From Flabesymbios commensalis (lineage: Eukaryota; Annelida; Polychaeta; Terebellida; Flabelligeridae): a DNA stretch of 64,000 nt. The stretch lies in NCBI GenBank assembly GCA_964017125.1, contig OZ024902.1, positions 108,002,027 through 108,066,026 of the forward strand, written 5' to 3'. Positions within the stretch are counted from its first letter, which is position 1, and the number at the start of each line of letters is the position of its first letter. Under the pieces are notes generated by a model. It searched no databases, was not told the DNA's origin, and worked only from the letters and a program-made list of their open reading frames with translations. Positions 9,541 to 19,277 of this stretch are shown piece after piece. The position numbers and the translations under genes are program-made.

Positions 9541-11440
9541 TACATTGGACCATCCTATAGGTTTACTTTTAAAATTGCTGTGATTCTACAAATGGTAGGT
9601 AGTGCAGTGGGCTATGTAAGCGGGATCGAGCTGTTGCAGTTTGCCTTTTGCCGTAAGTGCTGAAAATATTCCCTGTGGTATAATTCTTCAAAATATAAGT
9701 TAGTGGGCTATTTTTATTTTTAGGCTAAAGGTCATTTCGTGACCTTCATATAATAAAGGTAACCTGTATTAGCCCAGGAGCGAGTTCTTATGCTGACAAA
9801 CGGAATTGATTCATCACCAAAATCCCCCAGGGGTTGATTAACTATGAGGGCAGTTTGGACCTTCTAGGACGGGTTATGGACAGCTCGTACCATGTGTCTC
9901 TGTGTCGGCTATTATTTGCTTTATTAATAGATAATTAAATTTATATTTTACAAAACGTACAAACTAATGCAAATATAAACTATTTTACTTTGCTTATTTG
10001 CTACCTATATTCAAACAAGCGACCAGTGCCTCATAATATTCAATAGATACGTGTACAAAATAAAAATATATTATAATAATAAATGTATTATTCACCCTTT
10101 GAAAGCATGGAGCAGTGGCTTCCTGATTAGAAAAACATGTCATCGACCCGTTATTATATATATAATCGACGTTCTACCATGAGGAATTTAACTTTTCTTT
10201 GTGCTATGACTAACACTATTAGATCGAGGACTATATTAAACATAATAATATTTTTATTGTATGCGTCTTTCTACTGTATTAATTTTCTACTGGATTTATT
10301 TATCGGTGGTAATTTTGGTAACACCTTTCGTTTAATTGAATAAAAGATGCACGGTGCTGAAGCATGTAAGGGGATTGTATTGTGTGTTGTGCCTAATAGT
10401 AAGTACTAATAAACAGTCCGTCATTCTGGACGCGGATAGGCTCACGTCAACTCTTGGTTCAATATGTCGTCGCCTCGGAGCTAAAGGATCCTATCTGACA
10501 CTCGTCAGAGTGGCAAATAGGATCCTTTAGCTCCGAGGCGACGATATGTAGACTATTACCGATACCGACCGATGTCTGACTAAAGTCCAACCATAGCTAG
10601 TTTTATTATTCAACCAACAAATGACATCAGAGTGCAGATAGTGTGATAACAAATCACTTGCGGAGATCAGTGTGGCATGATGTTGTGACCCTTATTGAGC
10701 TTCACAACTGTAAAATTGTCATCATGTTTTCTTTCTGAGCATCAACCATTAAAAGCATTACGTTTCGGTGGCAGAATCTTTAAACCGATTAAGTTTTGTG
10801 AAATGTTATTGTAATTATGTACACACATATGCCTCTACTCTTTATTATTTTTATTATTCTAGAAAGTCCAAACTACCATACTATCAAGTCAAACATTGCT
10901 TACTATATCTATTGCTGCTGAATTAATTTCATTTTTGAACGTCTTGCATGTGGTTCTCCTATTCGCACATGGGATGTTACCAGTGATTAAAATTAACTTC
11001 TATTATACATGTATGAACGGCATCTGAAGGTCACGAAATGACCTTCAGATTAAATATAAAATTGCTGACTGAAAAAGTAGACCACAGGGAACATTTGTAG
11101 CACTGGTGAAAAAAAGTAACGTCCCAATACCAGTTACATAATTATGATAGTCCACTAACATAGCCCGCAGCACTACCTACCATTTCCACAATAACCGCAA
11201 TGTTGTCAAATTTTGATACAAGTTGGTACAATGGAAACTGTTTTATTGAAATGAAAGCTGTCACCATTATGTTGCTATCATGCATCAGTTGAGGAAGGAA
11301 GGCAATGTAGTTATCACGTGGACTAAATATAGTTCTTGTCATTTTCATGCAATATCGATTGTGAAGCCGAAATATATTTTCGCAACGTTTTCCAGTTTTT
11401 ATTCGCCTACTGTTGTAAAACTTGGCCCACATGTTCAACT
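9540..11440. repeat. Inverted pair of coding-like segments in intron 1
   Basis: About 9540-9760 (+) and about 11010-11260 (-) are inverted copies. They share GAAATGGTAGGTAGTGC-like text, then TTCCCTGTGGT, then AAGGTCATTTCGTGACCTTC. Read in frame, the plus copy gives KIAVILQMVGSAVGYVSGI and the minus copy NIAVIVEMVGSAAGYVSGL. Most nucleotide differences across the shared core are third-position changes, as expected under past protein constraint. The minus copy continues upstream as an open frame to 11438 (…NIMVTAFISIKQFPLYQLVS…). The protein was not recognised. It may be a transposon ORF fragment caught in terminal repeats, or an inverted exon duplication. Confidence 0.55.
10462..10548. mobile_element. 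Micro-palindrome K, copy 1 (about 87 bp)
   Basis: GTCGCCTCGGAGCTAAAGGA and its inverse TCCTTTAGCTCCGAGGCGAC face each other across a 16-bp centre (ACACTCGTCAGAGTGG), with stems of about 35 bp. A nearly identical copy lies at 36156-36243, so it is a mobile short foldback and not a local hairpin. Confidence 0.8.
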
Positions 11441-12182
11441 TGTCAACTCGCCCAAAGTGTTAGAACATTGCACGGATCAGATTCAAAATGGCCGCCGCTG
11501 TGACATTTTTCTTCTTCCTTTCCAAGCGCGATTGACTCCAAGGCTATTTCGATGATAAGTGAAGACGTATCTGCCCCCCCCCCCCCGCGTGTACTCGAGT
11601 TTCAACATAAATATGCGTACAATAATTTAAAAATATATATTATTGCCATATTCTGAGACATCTCGTCCACACACAAATATATGGCTTCAGTATTGCAAAA
11701 GTGTTGTGGCCAGCTTTAGCTCTAGAAAAAAAACGTTGACAAAACGTGTTTGAACAAATTAAATTTAGAGAATAAATCATTATTTTTGTGTCGTATGTGT
11801 CACTCATTTGAGTAAGACAATATGGCACTCTGACTGCCAAGAGACCAAATGATTCTGACTGCTCATGCAGAATTGAGATAATAACAGATCACCCTGTCTG
11901 TACCAATATAGTACATTAATACTAATACGAGAAGACACAAGTGTAGTGTTTTATTATTATGCTTTAACAAACGCTGCGCGAAATGTGAGCAAAGCGAAAA
12001 AAACCACTTTATTTGTTTGTCACTTGTTAAATTTGACGGGTTTCCAACGAGGTATGGGATAATTCGAATTTCAGATTTTTTTTTTATAAATATCAGCCAG
12101 AGAGGGACGAGAGTGCAGGTGTAGTATTTAATATTACCGCGTGTCATACCATTCGTTCCTCACTCTCGGTGTTCAGGTATTA

Positions 12183-12335
12183 AGGTTTGGGGACCATCTG
12201 TGATAAAGAGGTAGCGTGCTCGACCCCACACTACCAGGGATCAATTTTCTAATCATGTTTGTGGGAGATAATGCGGTCAGATTTATCAAGCCATCATCAG
12301 GAGGTTCTCATGTCCCAGTTTAGACTGACCCCCCT
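12183..12335 (+). mobile_element. tRNA-derived SINE, diverged copy
   Basis: Matches the family at 24783-24925: an A-box-like GTGATAAAGAGGTAGCGTGC, a degenerate B-box region (CCAGGGATCAATTTTC), then CATCATCAGGAGGTTCTC and CCCAGTTTAGAC at the tail. It is more diverged than the other two copies. Confidence 0.55.
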
Positions 12336-12389
12336 CCATTAATTCATTAAATCATTTACAATGTTAAAGTGCTCATTTATAAAAGTTAA

Positions 12390-12442
12390 TTTTTCACCCA
12401 GCCGCTATCGCGACCCACAACTTCAAGTGGGTGAAAATTACC
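12390..12442 (-). repeat. CACCCA/TGGGTG hairpin repeat L, inverted partial copy
   Basis: TTTTCACCCA … CGCTATCGCGACC … CACAACTTCAAGTGGGTGAAAA. It is the reverse-orientation relative of the hairpins at 14268-14327 and 18063-18122. Confidence 0.6.
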
Positions 12443-12596
12443 CATGTGTTTTGAGGAAACATTTGCAAATCTTGATGTTTAAACACTTACGGCCTACTTC
12501 ATTACAAATAACATTTTACAAATATTAATTGGCTAATAAGACACATTAAAACTGTCATATAAAAAGAAATGAATCGGGCTATCAGTCACTTTTGTG

Positions 12597-12745
12597 CACA
12601 TACAGGCTAAATTGGGCCAGGAGAACCTCCTGAGGATGGTGAGATGAGTGAGATGACACTGCCCTCCAGACACAGGATTCGAAATTCAAACCCTGGCGGT
12701 CTGATGCCGAGCACGCTACCTCTCGGTCACGGAGGCTCCTCACAA
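12597..12745 (-). mobile_element. tRNA-derived SINE, minus strand
   Basis: The reverse complement begins GGAGCCTCCGTGACCGAGAG with GTAGCGTGCTCGGCATCAG (A-box-like, tRNA-Leu/Ser style GACCGAGAGGT). It continues with CCAGGGTTTGAATTTCGAAT (B-box-like) and ends GGAGGTTCTCCTGGCCCAAT, TTAGCCTGTATG. It matches the copy at 24783-24925 over its length. It lies in intron 1, opposite in orientation to the copy at 12183. Confidence 0.75.
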
Positions 12746-12796
12746 TACTGAGTTTTACGAGTGGATGGGGAAGAAACATTTTTTTATCTTTCAACC

Positions 12797-12869
12797 AACT
12801 AGACCGGAAAACGAACCCCGAACTCTAGCGTGAAAGGCAGTGGTGCTGACCACTACCCTAGGGCTCCCC
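12797..12869 (-). pseudogene. tRNA-Glu(TTC)-like pseudogene or SINE head
   Basis: On the minus strand the sequence reads GAGCCCTAGGGTAGTGGTCA, GCACCACTGCCTTTCACGC, then TTCGGGGTTCG. The D arm with GTAGTGGTCAG, an anticodon loop CTTTCAC (anticodon TTC) and the T arm GGGGTTCG follow tRNA-Glu order and spacing. The acceptor and anticodon stems pair poorly, so it is unlikely to be a working tRNA. A run of C and A bases beside it suggests a retroposed remnant. Confidence 0.45.
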
Positions 12870-13023
12870 CCCCCCCCAAAAAAAAACTGTCATAGTCGCG
12901 CTTGGCGCTTTGGGGGATAATACTATACCCGCTGTATACAGGTATACATGTATAAACTACTAATTATTACACATACCGTCTATTCCCTCTGTATCACTAG
13001 AATATGAATATTATTTTTAACAG

Positions 13024-13240
13024 GACTGGGGAACAATTGAGCCCAAAGTGTATCGCTTTTGCACAAATGGTGGAAGGAAGTTTACTGCAGAAGACAACCT
13101 TGTCATGGGTAACTACAACATGTTGATGGAGAACTCCCCACTGTTTGATACCCAGTGTCAGACCAACGAGTCTTCTCATACCCTATTCAAAAAATGCTTC
13201 CCTGGCGGTTTCCCTTGGGAATTACAAGACCTGTTGTCTG
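13024..13240 (+). CDS. Pathogen-related protein homologue, exon 2 (residues 73-145)
   Basis: The acceptor TTATTTTTAACAG|GAC precedes the exon, which joins exon 1 in phase 0 (…VDLK + DWGTIEPKVYRF…). It encodes the central part of the SnoaL/NTF2-like domain: KVYRFCTNGG, then MGNYN, then the SSHTLFKKCFPGGFPWELQDLLSG segment (residues 122-145), which corresponds to the plant family's 'AHVTFTTTFPRGFALEIIQVYSG' region as I recall it. The exon is 217 nt long, so it ends after the first base of Gly145 (phase 1) at TCTG|GTAAGT, a consensus donor. There are no internal stops and codon use is typical of coding DNA, unlike the flanking AT-rich sequence. Confidence 0.87.
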
Positions 13241-13589
13241 GTAAGTTGATCTAACAAATCATGCAAAGTTGTTGTAGGCGTACATGCACAAAATAATGTG
13301 TTTTCATCACGAAATGATACCACATCAGAAATATTTCAATCTTGTTCGGTTAGTATTAAAGGGAGACATTTTATTCTATGACTTTACAAAAAAATACCAA
13401 ATACCTCAATCTAAAAGCAAAGCCAAACGTAAAACCACTGTTGTTCTGATGTTGGGCCAGCGTCATAGACGGTGGTCCAACATCAGAGCATCATTGGTTC
13501 AACATCTTCCAATGTGTCATACAATCAACAAGTACCACTATGAAGCATTCATTTTATGTTCTTTTTTATTTTGTTCCTCTTTTGATCAG
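13241..13589 (+). other. Intron 2 (349 bp)
   Basis: Runs from GTAAGT to TTTTGATCAG and splits codon 145 in phase 1. It contains a copy of the dispersed GTTGGGCC palindromic repeat at about 13438-13510. Confidence 0.85.
13438..13510. repeat. Dispersed GTTGGGCC-type palindromic repeat in intron 2
   Basis: TGTTGGGCCAGCGTCATAGA, CGGTGGTCCAACATCAGAGC, ATTGGTTCAACATCTTCC. It is centre-symmetric and of the same family as 2385-2520. Confidence 0.65.
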
Positions 13590-13834
13590 GACCTCCCCGT
13601 GTTTCGTTCACCTGGCGTCACTGGGCCAAGTGGACAGGAGCTTACATGGACCAGGAGCCCACAGGCGAGATGTTGGAGTTGTATGGCGTAGCCATCGCCG
13701 AAGTCAACGAGAATCTAAAAATTACAGATCTCAAAATCTTCTACGACCCCAATCCCATGCTGCTTCAATTCTACGGAGGACGCGATAAATGCCCGTTCTT
13801 ACAGAAAATCCCTCAGTTGCATTGCCGCCATTAA
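13590..13834 (+). CDS. Pathogen-related protein homologue, exon 3 (residues 145-225)
   Basis: The acceptor TTTTGATCAG|G restores Gly145 (G+GA) and continues PPRVSFTWRHWAKWTGAY, TGEMLELYGVAIAEVNENLKI and FYDPNPMLLQFYGG. These match the highly conserved C-terminal half of the pathogen-related protein family (GPPxVxFxxRHW, PTGExVELYGVAxxEV, FFYD). After the conserved end the protein has a short tail with two cysteines (RDKCPFLQKIPQLHCRH) and stops with TAA at 13832-13834. The phases and summed length (225 aa) fit the family, so the gene looks intact. A 3.8-kb tandem duplication begins 137 bp downstream, so the 3' UTR may enter it. No convincing AATAAA lies close to the stop. Confidence 0.88.
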
Positions 13835-13999
13835 GTACTATGTTATACTCATTCTGGGCACAGAATCCGCATTTAATAATCCCTTACCTGCTAGTGACGC
13901 ATTCTAAATGCCCAGGAAAAAATCATTTTCTGTTTCCCCTGAAGATTTCAAACCTAACGAGCACAAATCGGTATCTGTGGCATTTCGTTATCTGCTCAG

Positions 14000-14042
14000 T
14001 TCACATCAGCTCTGACTACATCGTAGCAGGAGCTGATGTGAA
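14000..14042. repeat. Hairpin, 13-bp perfect stem (second copy at 17795-17837)
   Basis: TTCACATCAGCTC pairs with GAGCTGATGTGAA across 17 bases. It sits 29 bp inside the duplication boundary. Confidence 0.7.
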
Positions 14043-14267
14043 TTCAGCTGATGACGAAAAATATGTTTTGCAATATGATACAAATCATAGCAGCTGCGTG
14101 GTAGAGAAAGGGTTAAATCATCAAATGTGTTTACTTGTGTTAACTGTGGTCGTTTTTATTATCAGGTTTATTATCAGGTTCAATCACAGATAGTGAGAAT
14201 GAAATGTGTGTTAAACATCAAGATTTGTGAACGTTTGCTGTCAATTTAAACAATTATTAGTAATTTT

Positions 14268-14327
14268 CACCCATTTGAAGTTGTTGGTCGCGATAGCGAA
14301 ATACAACTTCAGGTGGGTGTAAATGTC
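14268..14327 (+). repeat. CACCCA/TGGGTG hairpin repeat L (second copy at 18063-18122)
   Basis: CACCCATTTGAAGTTGT … GGTCGCGATAGCG … ACAACTTCAGGTGGGTG forms a 17-bp stem with a central GGTCGCGATAGCG loop. An inverted relative lies at 12390-12442, so it is a mobile short palindrome. Confidence 0.7.
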
Positions 14328-14683
14328 AATGTTCAATATAGCGCTTTAAGGTTCACGCACATTTGTATAATGCCTATAGAATAACTTTTGAGTGAAAAGT
14401 GCCATCATTGGCAGTTCCTTTCTACACCCACCCATTTGATTTTTTTTAAAGATTATGTATGTGTGATTTTGAAAATCGATGGATTACGATGGTTTTATGT
14501 TTTTTATACAAGAAAGTCTTTCAAAACATAAACAGTATACAGGTGACAGTTTGGCACTGGATGGTGACGTCCAATATTTGGCAGTAATATTTGCTATTGT
14601 ACTTTCTCCATTGTTTCTTTTGCCCACTTATAACCATCATAGATAAATTTCCTTCACCGAACGAGGTTGAACGGTGTTTCTCT

Positions 14684-15279
14684 AGGACGTTATTCCCAAA
14701 CGTTAGGTGACGTGACGTTTAGCTGGGATGCTACGGTGGGACGGTGCGCCACTATGTTACACCTGCGACGTAGTGCCGTGACGTTACGCGGGGACGTTAC
14801 GCTGGGACATTAATTACTCCGCAACGTTACGTTGGGACGTTACGCTGAGACGTTAATTACTCCGCGAGGCTACCTTGGAACGTTACGCTGAGACGTTAAT
14901 TATTCCGCGAGGTTACCTTGGGACGTTACGCTGAAACGTTAATTACTCCGCGAGGTTACCTTGGGACGTTACGCTGAGACGTTAATTACTCCGCGAGGTT
15001 ACCTTGGGGCGTTACGCTGAAACGTTAATTACTCCGCGAGGTTACCTTGGGACGTTACGCTGAAACGTTAATTACTCTGCGAAGTTACCTTGGGATGTTA
15101 CGCTGAAGCGTTAATTACTCCGCGAGGTTACCCTGGAACGTTACGCTGGGACGTTACACCATGACGTCACATTGGGACGTTACGCTGAAATGAAACACCA
15201 AGACGTTACTTTGGGACGTTACGCTGGGACGTTACACCACGACGTTACCTCGGGACGTTACACTAGGACGTTACACTGT
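14684..15279 (+). repeat. GGACGTTACGCTG minisatellite with 43-bp higher-order units, copy 1
   Basis: The basic word GGGACGTTACGCTG repeats every 14-15 bp at the edges. From about 14824 to 15135 it is organised into about seven units of 43 bp (GGGACGTTACGCTGAGACGT, then TAATTACTCCGCGAGG, then TTACCTT). Units differ by single substitutions. It is much richer in CpG than the surrounding AT-rich sequence. Confidence 0.85.
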
Positions 15280-15397
15280 ATTATATTTATCACTCTTTTT
15301 GTCTGCAAAATATAATAGGCCTAATCTCCACAATGTTTTTTTCAATTTTTTATAAAAAATATGACTAAACATGTTGGTTGCTGCCAAATAAGGTGCC

Positions 15398-15482
15398 GAC
15401 TGGGCACACGACGTTGTTGAGACGTTGAATCAACGTCTTTTACGTTGATCCAAAGTCGCAACAACGTTGTGTGACCAGTGCG
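15398..15482. mobile_element. MITE with ACTGGGCACACGACGTTG ends, copy 1
   Basis: The left end ACTGGGCACACGACGTTGTT is mirrored by CAACAACGTTGTGTGACCAG and T. The centre is a second palindrome, TTGAATCAACGTCTTTTACG and TTGATCC. It is about 85 bp. A half copy lies at 8655-8732. Confidence 0.75.
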
Positions 15483-16129
15483 TGGTGTGATGCAGCAGTA
15501 TAGTATTGTGTACTACATAATAATTATATTATTACACAATAAACTATAAAGTGATTTGTACCTTTTTGTATATTTTAATGTTCAGTATTTAATCATTATT
15601 TTACTCGTTGATATACATACAGTAAACATGGTCAATGAGACGTCTAATATTACTAGATAATATAATTATGTATTTGATAATAAAGTGACAGCAGTTTCAA
15701 AGTTGTCTTGCAAAACAATATCGTATTTTTCAGTTCTTTGTTTTCAGTTCTTTGGCTGCCTGTTGAGGGCGACGGGCAGTCGCGGACAACGCGCCTGCCC
15801 TGCACTGCATGAGCGCTCGAAGCAGGCGCTGGGAGCACGCCGCCAGTTCGCTCAGCGCTCGAGCAACAGGTTGTGACTATGTTCTTCTGCAGCTTAACCC
15901 TTAGAGCTTTGAAGAACGACATTTTATTTTTAATCATTTAAGGTGGTTTTTCACATGATACACGGCTTGAGTGCAATTTTTTTTTGGTTGGCGAAATTAA
16001 GTCTAAACATATAAAGTTATCATAAATTTAAGACACATTTTTTCTTTTAAAAATGGTTACATTGTACAAAATAAACTGATAAAACTTACTATTATCGTCG
16101 ACATTAGCATTATAGGGTTTAATGCGCAT

Positions 16130-16580
16130 TGTATGCGTCCAACGCATTAGCAAAGCGCTGTTCAATCGCACTGCGTTGGAAACACGCTGTGTATTCGCTA
16201 CCAGCTAGCGACGTTTTTCACAATCCGGACTCAAATTGTTTTTAAATTTTTTTTATGGTAGGACTGTGCGTCGTTTATGTGTGACTGGGACAAACCTCGG
16301 TCAACGCAAACACAACGAATTTAGAGCGTGTGCTCTACTTGTGCTAACGTTAAACTGGTGCTGGTCTGACGTTCTTCTGGCGTCTACATTCACATACGTG
16401 GAAAAAACGCCCACATTTTTGAGCATGCAGAAAATGTGCGCAGAGGTTGACGCACACAAAAAATGAATGACGTTCATCAGGCGTTCTCGTCGACGCACGC
16501 CCAGCGAATCACAACGCACACACCAAAATTCTTCATTTCTTGTGCGCTGGACGTGCGTGATGGTATGTGTGACTGGGCCT
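16130..16580. repeat. Repeat with GGCCCAGTCACAC-type end (second copy at 19925-20375)
   Basis: The text near 16560 reads GTATGTGTGACTGGGCCTTA and a related GTGTGACTGGGACA occurs near 16279. GTGTGACTGGGCCT also occurs at about 22240. The segment is rich in ACGT and GCGT words, unlike its flanks. A CCCAGTCACAC-type end suggests a DNA-transposon MITE, but paired ends were not resolved. Confidence 0.4.
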
Positions 16581-17155
16581 TAACATTTATCGCTATATAA
16601 ACCAACCGTTATGGAATTTTAAACATTTAAAAATAATTTTTTTAATAAAGACGTTAAAGGCACCTGAATGAACATTTATAAACTTCCTCTTGTTATGTTT
16701 TAGTATTGTAAGCGAAGCGCAAAAAAGTTGGAATAAATCACCCAAAAGGTCGATTTTATCAGAAAAAGGGCGTATGTGTTTATAACTTTATGTAAATAAC
16801 AATATTATTTAATGATATATATAATGAAATCTTTTGTATCTATTTTGACTTTTTTACACTTCAGAAAAAACCCTTTGCGACTGATTACGTGTAGATGGGT
16901 CACAATCGACATATAATCGTAATTTGATCAAGTCACATTCGATCTGCATTGAGTACATCATATAGCCTATGTGAAAACACACCACTACATTTTTTTTGTC
17001 CGACCACGAAAATCTAAGACAGGAATGAAGAGTTATTGTTGCCCAAGTATAGACCAATTATAATGGTAGGCCTATGGTGCTACAAACAATCAGGTGTGAC
17101 CGAACTGTTTCATTATGGTCGGGGGTGTTTTAAGTCAGTTGAAACCCTCGGGGTT

Positions 17156-17207
17156 CTCCATTCTTTGTTGTGAAAAAAAAAAACTTTTTTCACAGCTAAG
17201 AATGGAG
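17156..17207. repeat. Hairpin with about 23-bp stem (second copy at 20951-21002)
   Basis: CTCCATTCTTTGTTGTGAAA followed by A bases faces TTTTTTCACAGCTAAGAATG and GAG, with two mismatches. It lies inside a 122-codon open frame that I do not believe in. Confidence 0.65.
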
Positions 17208-18478
17208 AGCTCCTCTGGCTTTATCCTATACATAATCTACATTATGATAAATACACCAGGCAAAATATTTGTAATCACCCCCGAATGTGGATCGGTTTTT
17301 CACAAATTCTCCATTTATTTGGGGGTTGGTTTCACGAATATGGCTTCTGCAGATTCGTATAGGGTGGAATCCCACTACAGATGTAGACCAAAGCTCAGTG
17401 CTCGGAAACGTGAATCTTTAAACGCTGACATAGATCTGAACCAACATTCCGAGTTCTCAAACGCAAAATTTACTGACCATTAAAAAACTCCTGGTATAAT
17501 TCAAGTGCTCGCCATAACGTCCCAGATGTCAATGTATAACATTAATATGAACAAGGAAATGAAAGAGTCTTGATTTGTCTACTACCTGATATGTATCTAC
17601 TAAACGAGTAGGTCTATTATACATCCACTTATTTTTGACTAACAGTAATCTACGTATGACACGCGTCGTAGCCTTATATCTAACACGATACACTGACCCA
17701 AAGCTGTTTGAATGTCGGGCTACGTTCTGCTACGATGGTCCGTCACTAAGCCAGCTTGGGTGAACGTATCTGTGGCATTTCGTTATCTGCTCAGTTCACA
17801 TCAGCTCTGACTACATCGTAGCAGGAGCTGATGTGAATTCAGCTGATGACGAAAAATATGTTTTGCAATATGATACAAATCATAGCAGCTGCGTGGTAGA
17901 GAAAGGGTTAAATCATCAAATGTGTTTACTTGTGTTAACTGTGGTCGTTTTTATTATCAGGTTTATTATCAGGTTCAATCACAGATAGTGAGAATGAAAT
18001 GTGTGTTAAACATCAAGATTTGTGAACGTTTGCTGTCAATTTAAACAATTATTAGTAATTTTCACCCATTTGAAGTTGTTGGTCGCGATAGCGAAATACA
18101 ACTTCAGGTGGGTGTAAATGTCAATGTTCAATATAGCGCTTTAAGGTTCACGCACATTTGTATAATGCCTATAGAATAACTTTTGAGTGAAAAGTGCCAT
18201 CATTGGCAGTTCCTTTCTACACCCACCCATTTGATTTTTTTTAAAGATTATGTATGTGTGATTTTGAAAATCGATGGATTACGATGGTTTTATGTTTTTT
18301 ATACAAGAAAGTCTTTCAAAACATAAACAGTATACAGGTGACAGTTTGGCACTGGATGGTGACGTCCAATATTTGGCAGTAATATTTGCTATTGTACTTT
18401 CTCCATTGTTTCTTTTGCCCACTTATAACCATCATAGATAAATTTCCTTCACCGAACGAGGTTGAACGGTGTTTCTCT

Positions 18479-19074
18479 AGGACGTTATTCCCAAACGTTA
18501 GGTGACGTGACGTTTAGCTGGGATGCTACGGTGGGACGGTGCGCCACTATGTTACACCTGCGACGTAGTGCCGTGACGTTACGCGGGGACGTTACGCTGG
18601 GACATTAATTACTCCGCAACGTTACGTTGGGACGTTACGCTGAGACGTTAATTACTCCGCGAGGCTACCTTGGAACGTTACGCTGAGACGTTAATTATTC
18701 CGCGAGGTTACCTTGGGACGTTACGCTGAAACGTTAATTACTCCGCGAGGTTACCTTGGGACGTTACGCTGAGACGTTAATTACTCCGCGAGGTTACCTT
18801 GGGGCGTTACGCTGAAACGTTAATTACTCCGCGAGGTTACCTTGGGACGTTACGCTGAAACGTTAATTACTCTGCGAAGTTACCTTGGGATGTTACGCTG
18901 AAGCGTTAATTACTCCGCGAGGTTACCCTGGAACGTTACGCTGGGACGTTACACCATGACGTCACATTGGGACGTTACGCTGAAATGAAACACCAAGACG
19001 TTACTTTGGGACGTTACGCTGGGACGTTACACCACGACGTTACCTCGGGACGTTACACTAGGACGTTACACTGT
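18479..19074 (+). repeat. GGACGTTACGCTG minisatellite, copy 2
   Basis: The same array carried by the second copy of the tandem duplication. Unit order and variants look identical to 14684-15279. Confidence 0.85.
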
Positions 19075-19192
19075 ATTATATTTATCACTCTTTTTGTCTG
19101 CAAAATATAATAGGCCTAATCTCCACAATGTTTTTTTCAATTTTTTATAAAAAATATGACTAAACATGTTGGTTGCTGCCAAATAAGGTGCC

Positions 19193-19277
19193 GACTGGGC
19201 ACACGACGTTGTTGAGACGTTGAATCAACGTCTTTTACGTTGATCCAAAGTCGCAACAACGTTGTGTGACCAGTGCG
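19193..19277. mobile_element. MITE with ACTGGGCACACGACGTTG ends, copy 2
   Basis: Carried along in the tandem duplication; identical by eye to 15398-15482. Confidence 0.75.

Larger units (their letters stand above)
2950..13023 (+). other. Intron 1 (about 10 kb), packed with transposable elements
   Basis: A GT (GTACAG at 2950) to AG (AACAG ending 13023) intron between coding exons 1 and 2. At 10,074 bp it is about fifteen times the coding length. Nested inside are the satellite-core foldback (about 3150-5795), a MITE (5841-6025), a 1.76-kb terminal-repeat element (6323-8085), an inverted coding-like pair (9540-11440), a micro-palindrome (10462-10548), two SINEs and a tRNA-Glu-like remnant (12183-12870). 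No additional conserved exon was recognised, but a small one cannot be excluded. Confidence 0.8.
13971..17765 (+). repeat. 3,795-bp tandem duplication, copy 1
   Basis: The sequence from GTATCTGTGGCATTTCG (13971) recurs in the same order from 17766. All landmarks keep a 3,795-bp offset: minisatellite, MITE, GC-rich patch at 15760-15880, and hairpins. By eye the copies differ at one base (16320 T against 20115 C). The copy starts 137 bp beyond the stop codon of the upstream gene. It contains no recognisable gene of its own. GTATC occurs at both edges. Confidence 0.92.

Noticed and set aside
13284-13788. Plus-strand frames overlapping intron 2 and exon 3 in other frames
   Set aside because: Shadows of the real exon 3. 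The family-matching frame with canonical splice sites is the one reported.
15685-15937. GC-rich patch with open frames on both strands (also at 19480-19732)
   Set aside because: Higher GC alone removes stops. No protein motif, and no splice or start context was found.
17115-17483. 122-codon open frame, also at 20910-21278
   Set aside because: It runs through a hairpin and low-complexity text, has no recognisable motif, and its repetition is explained by the tandem duplication.
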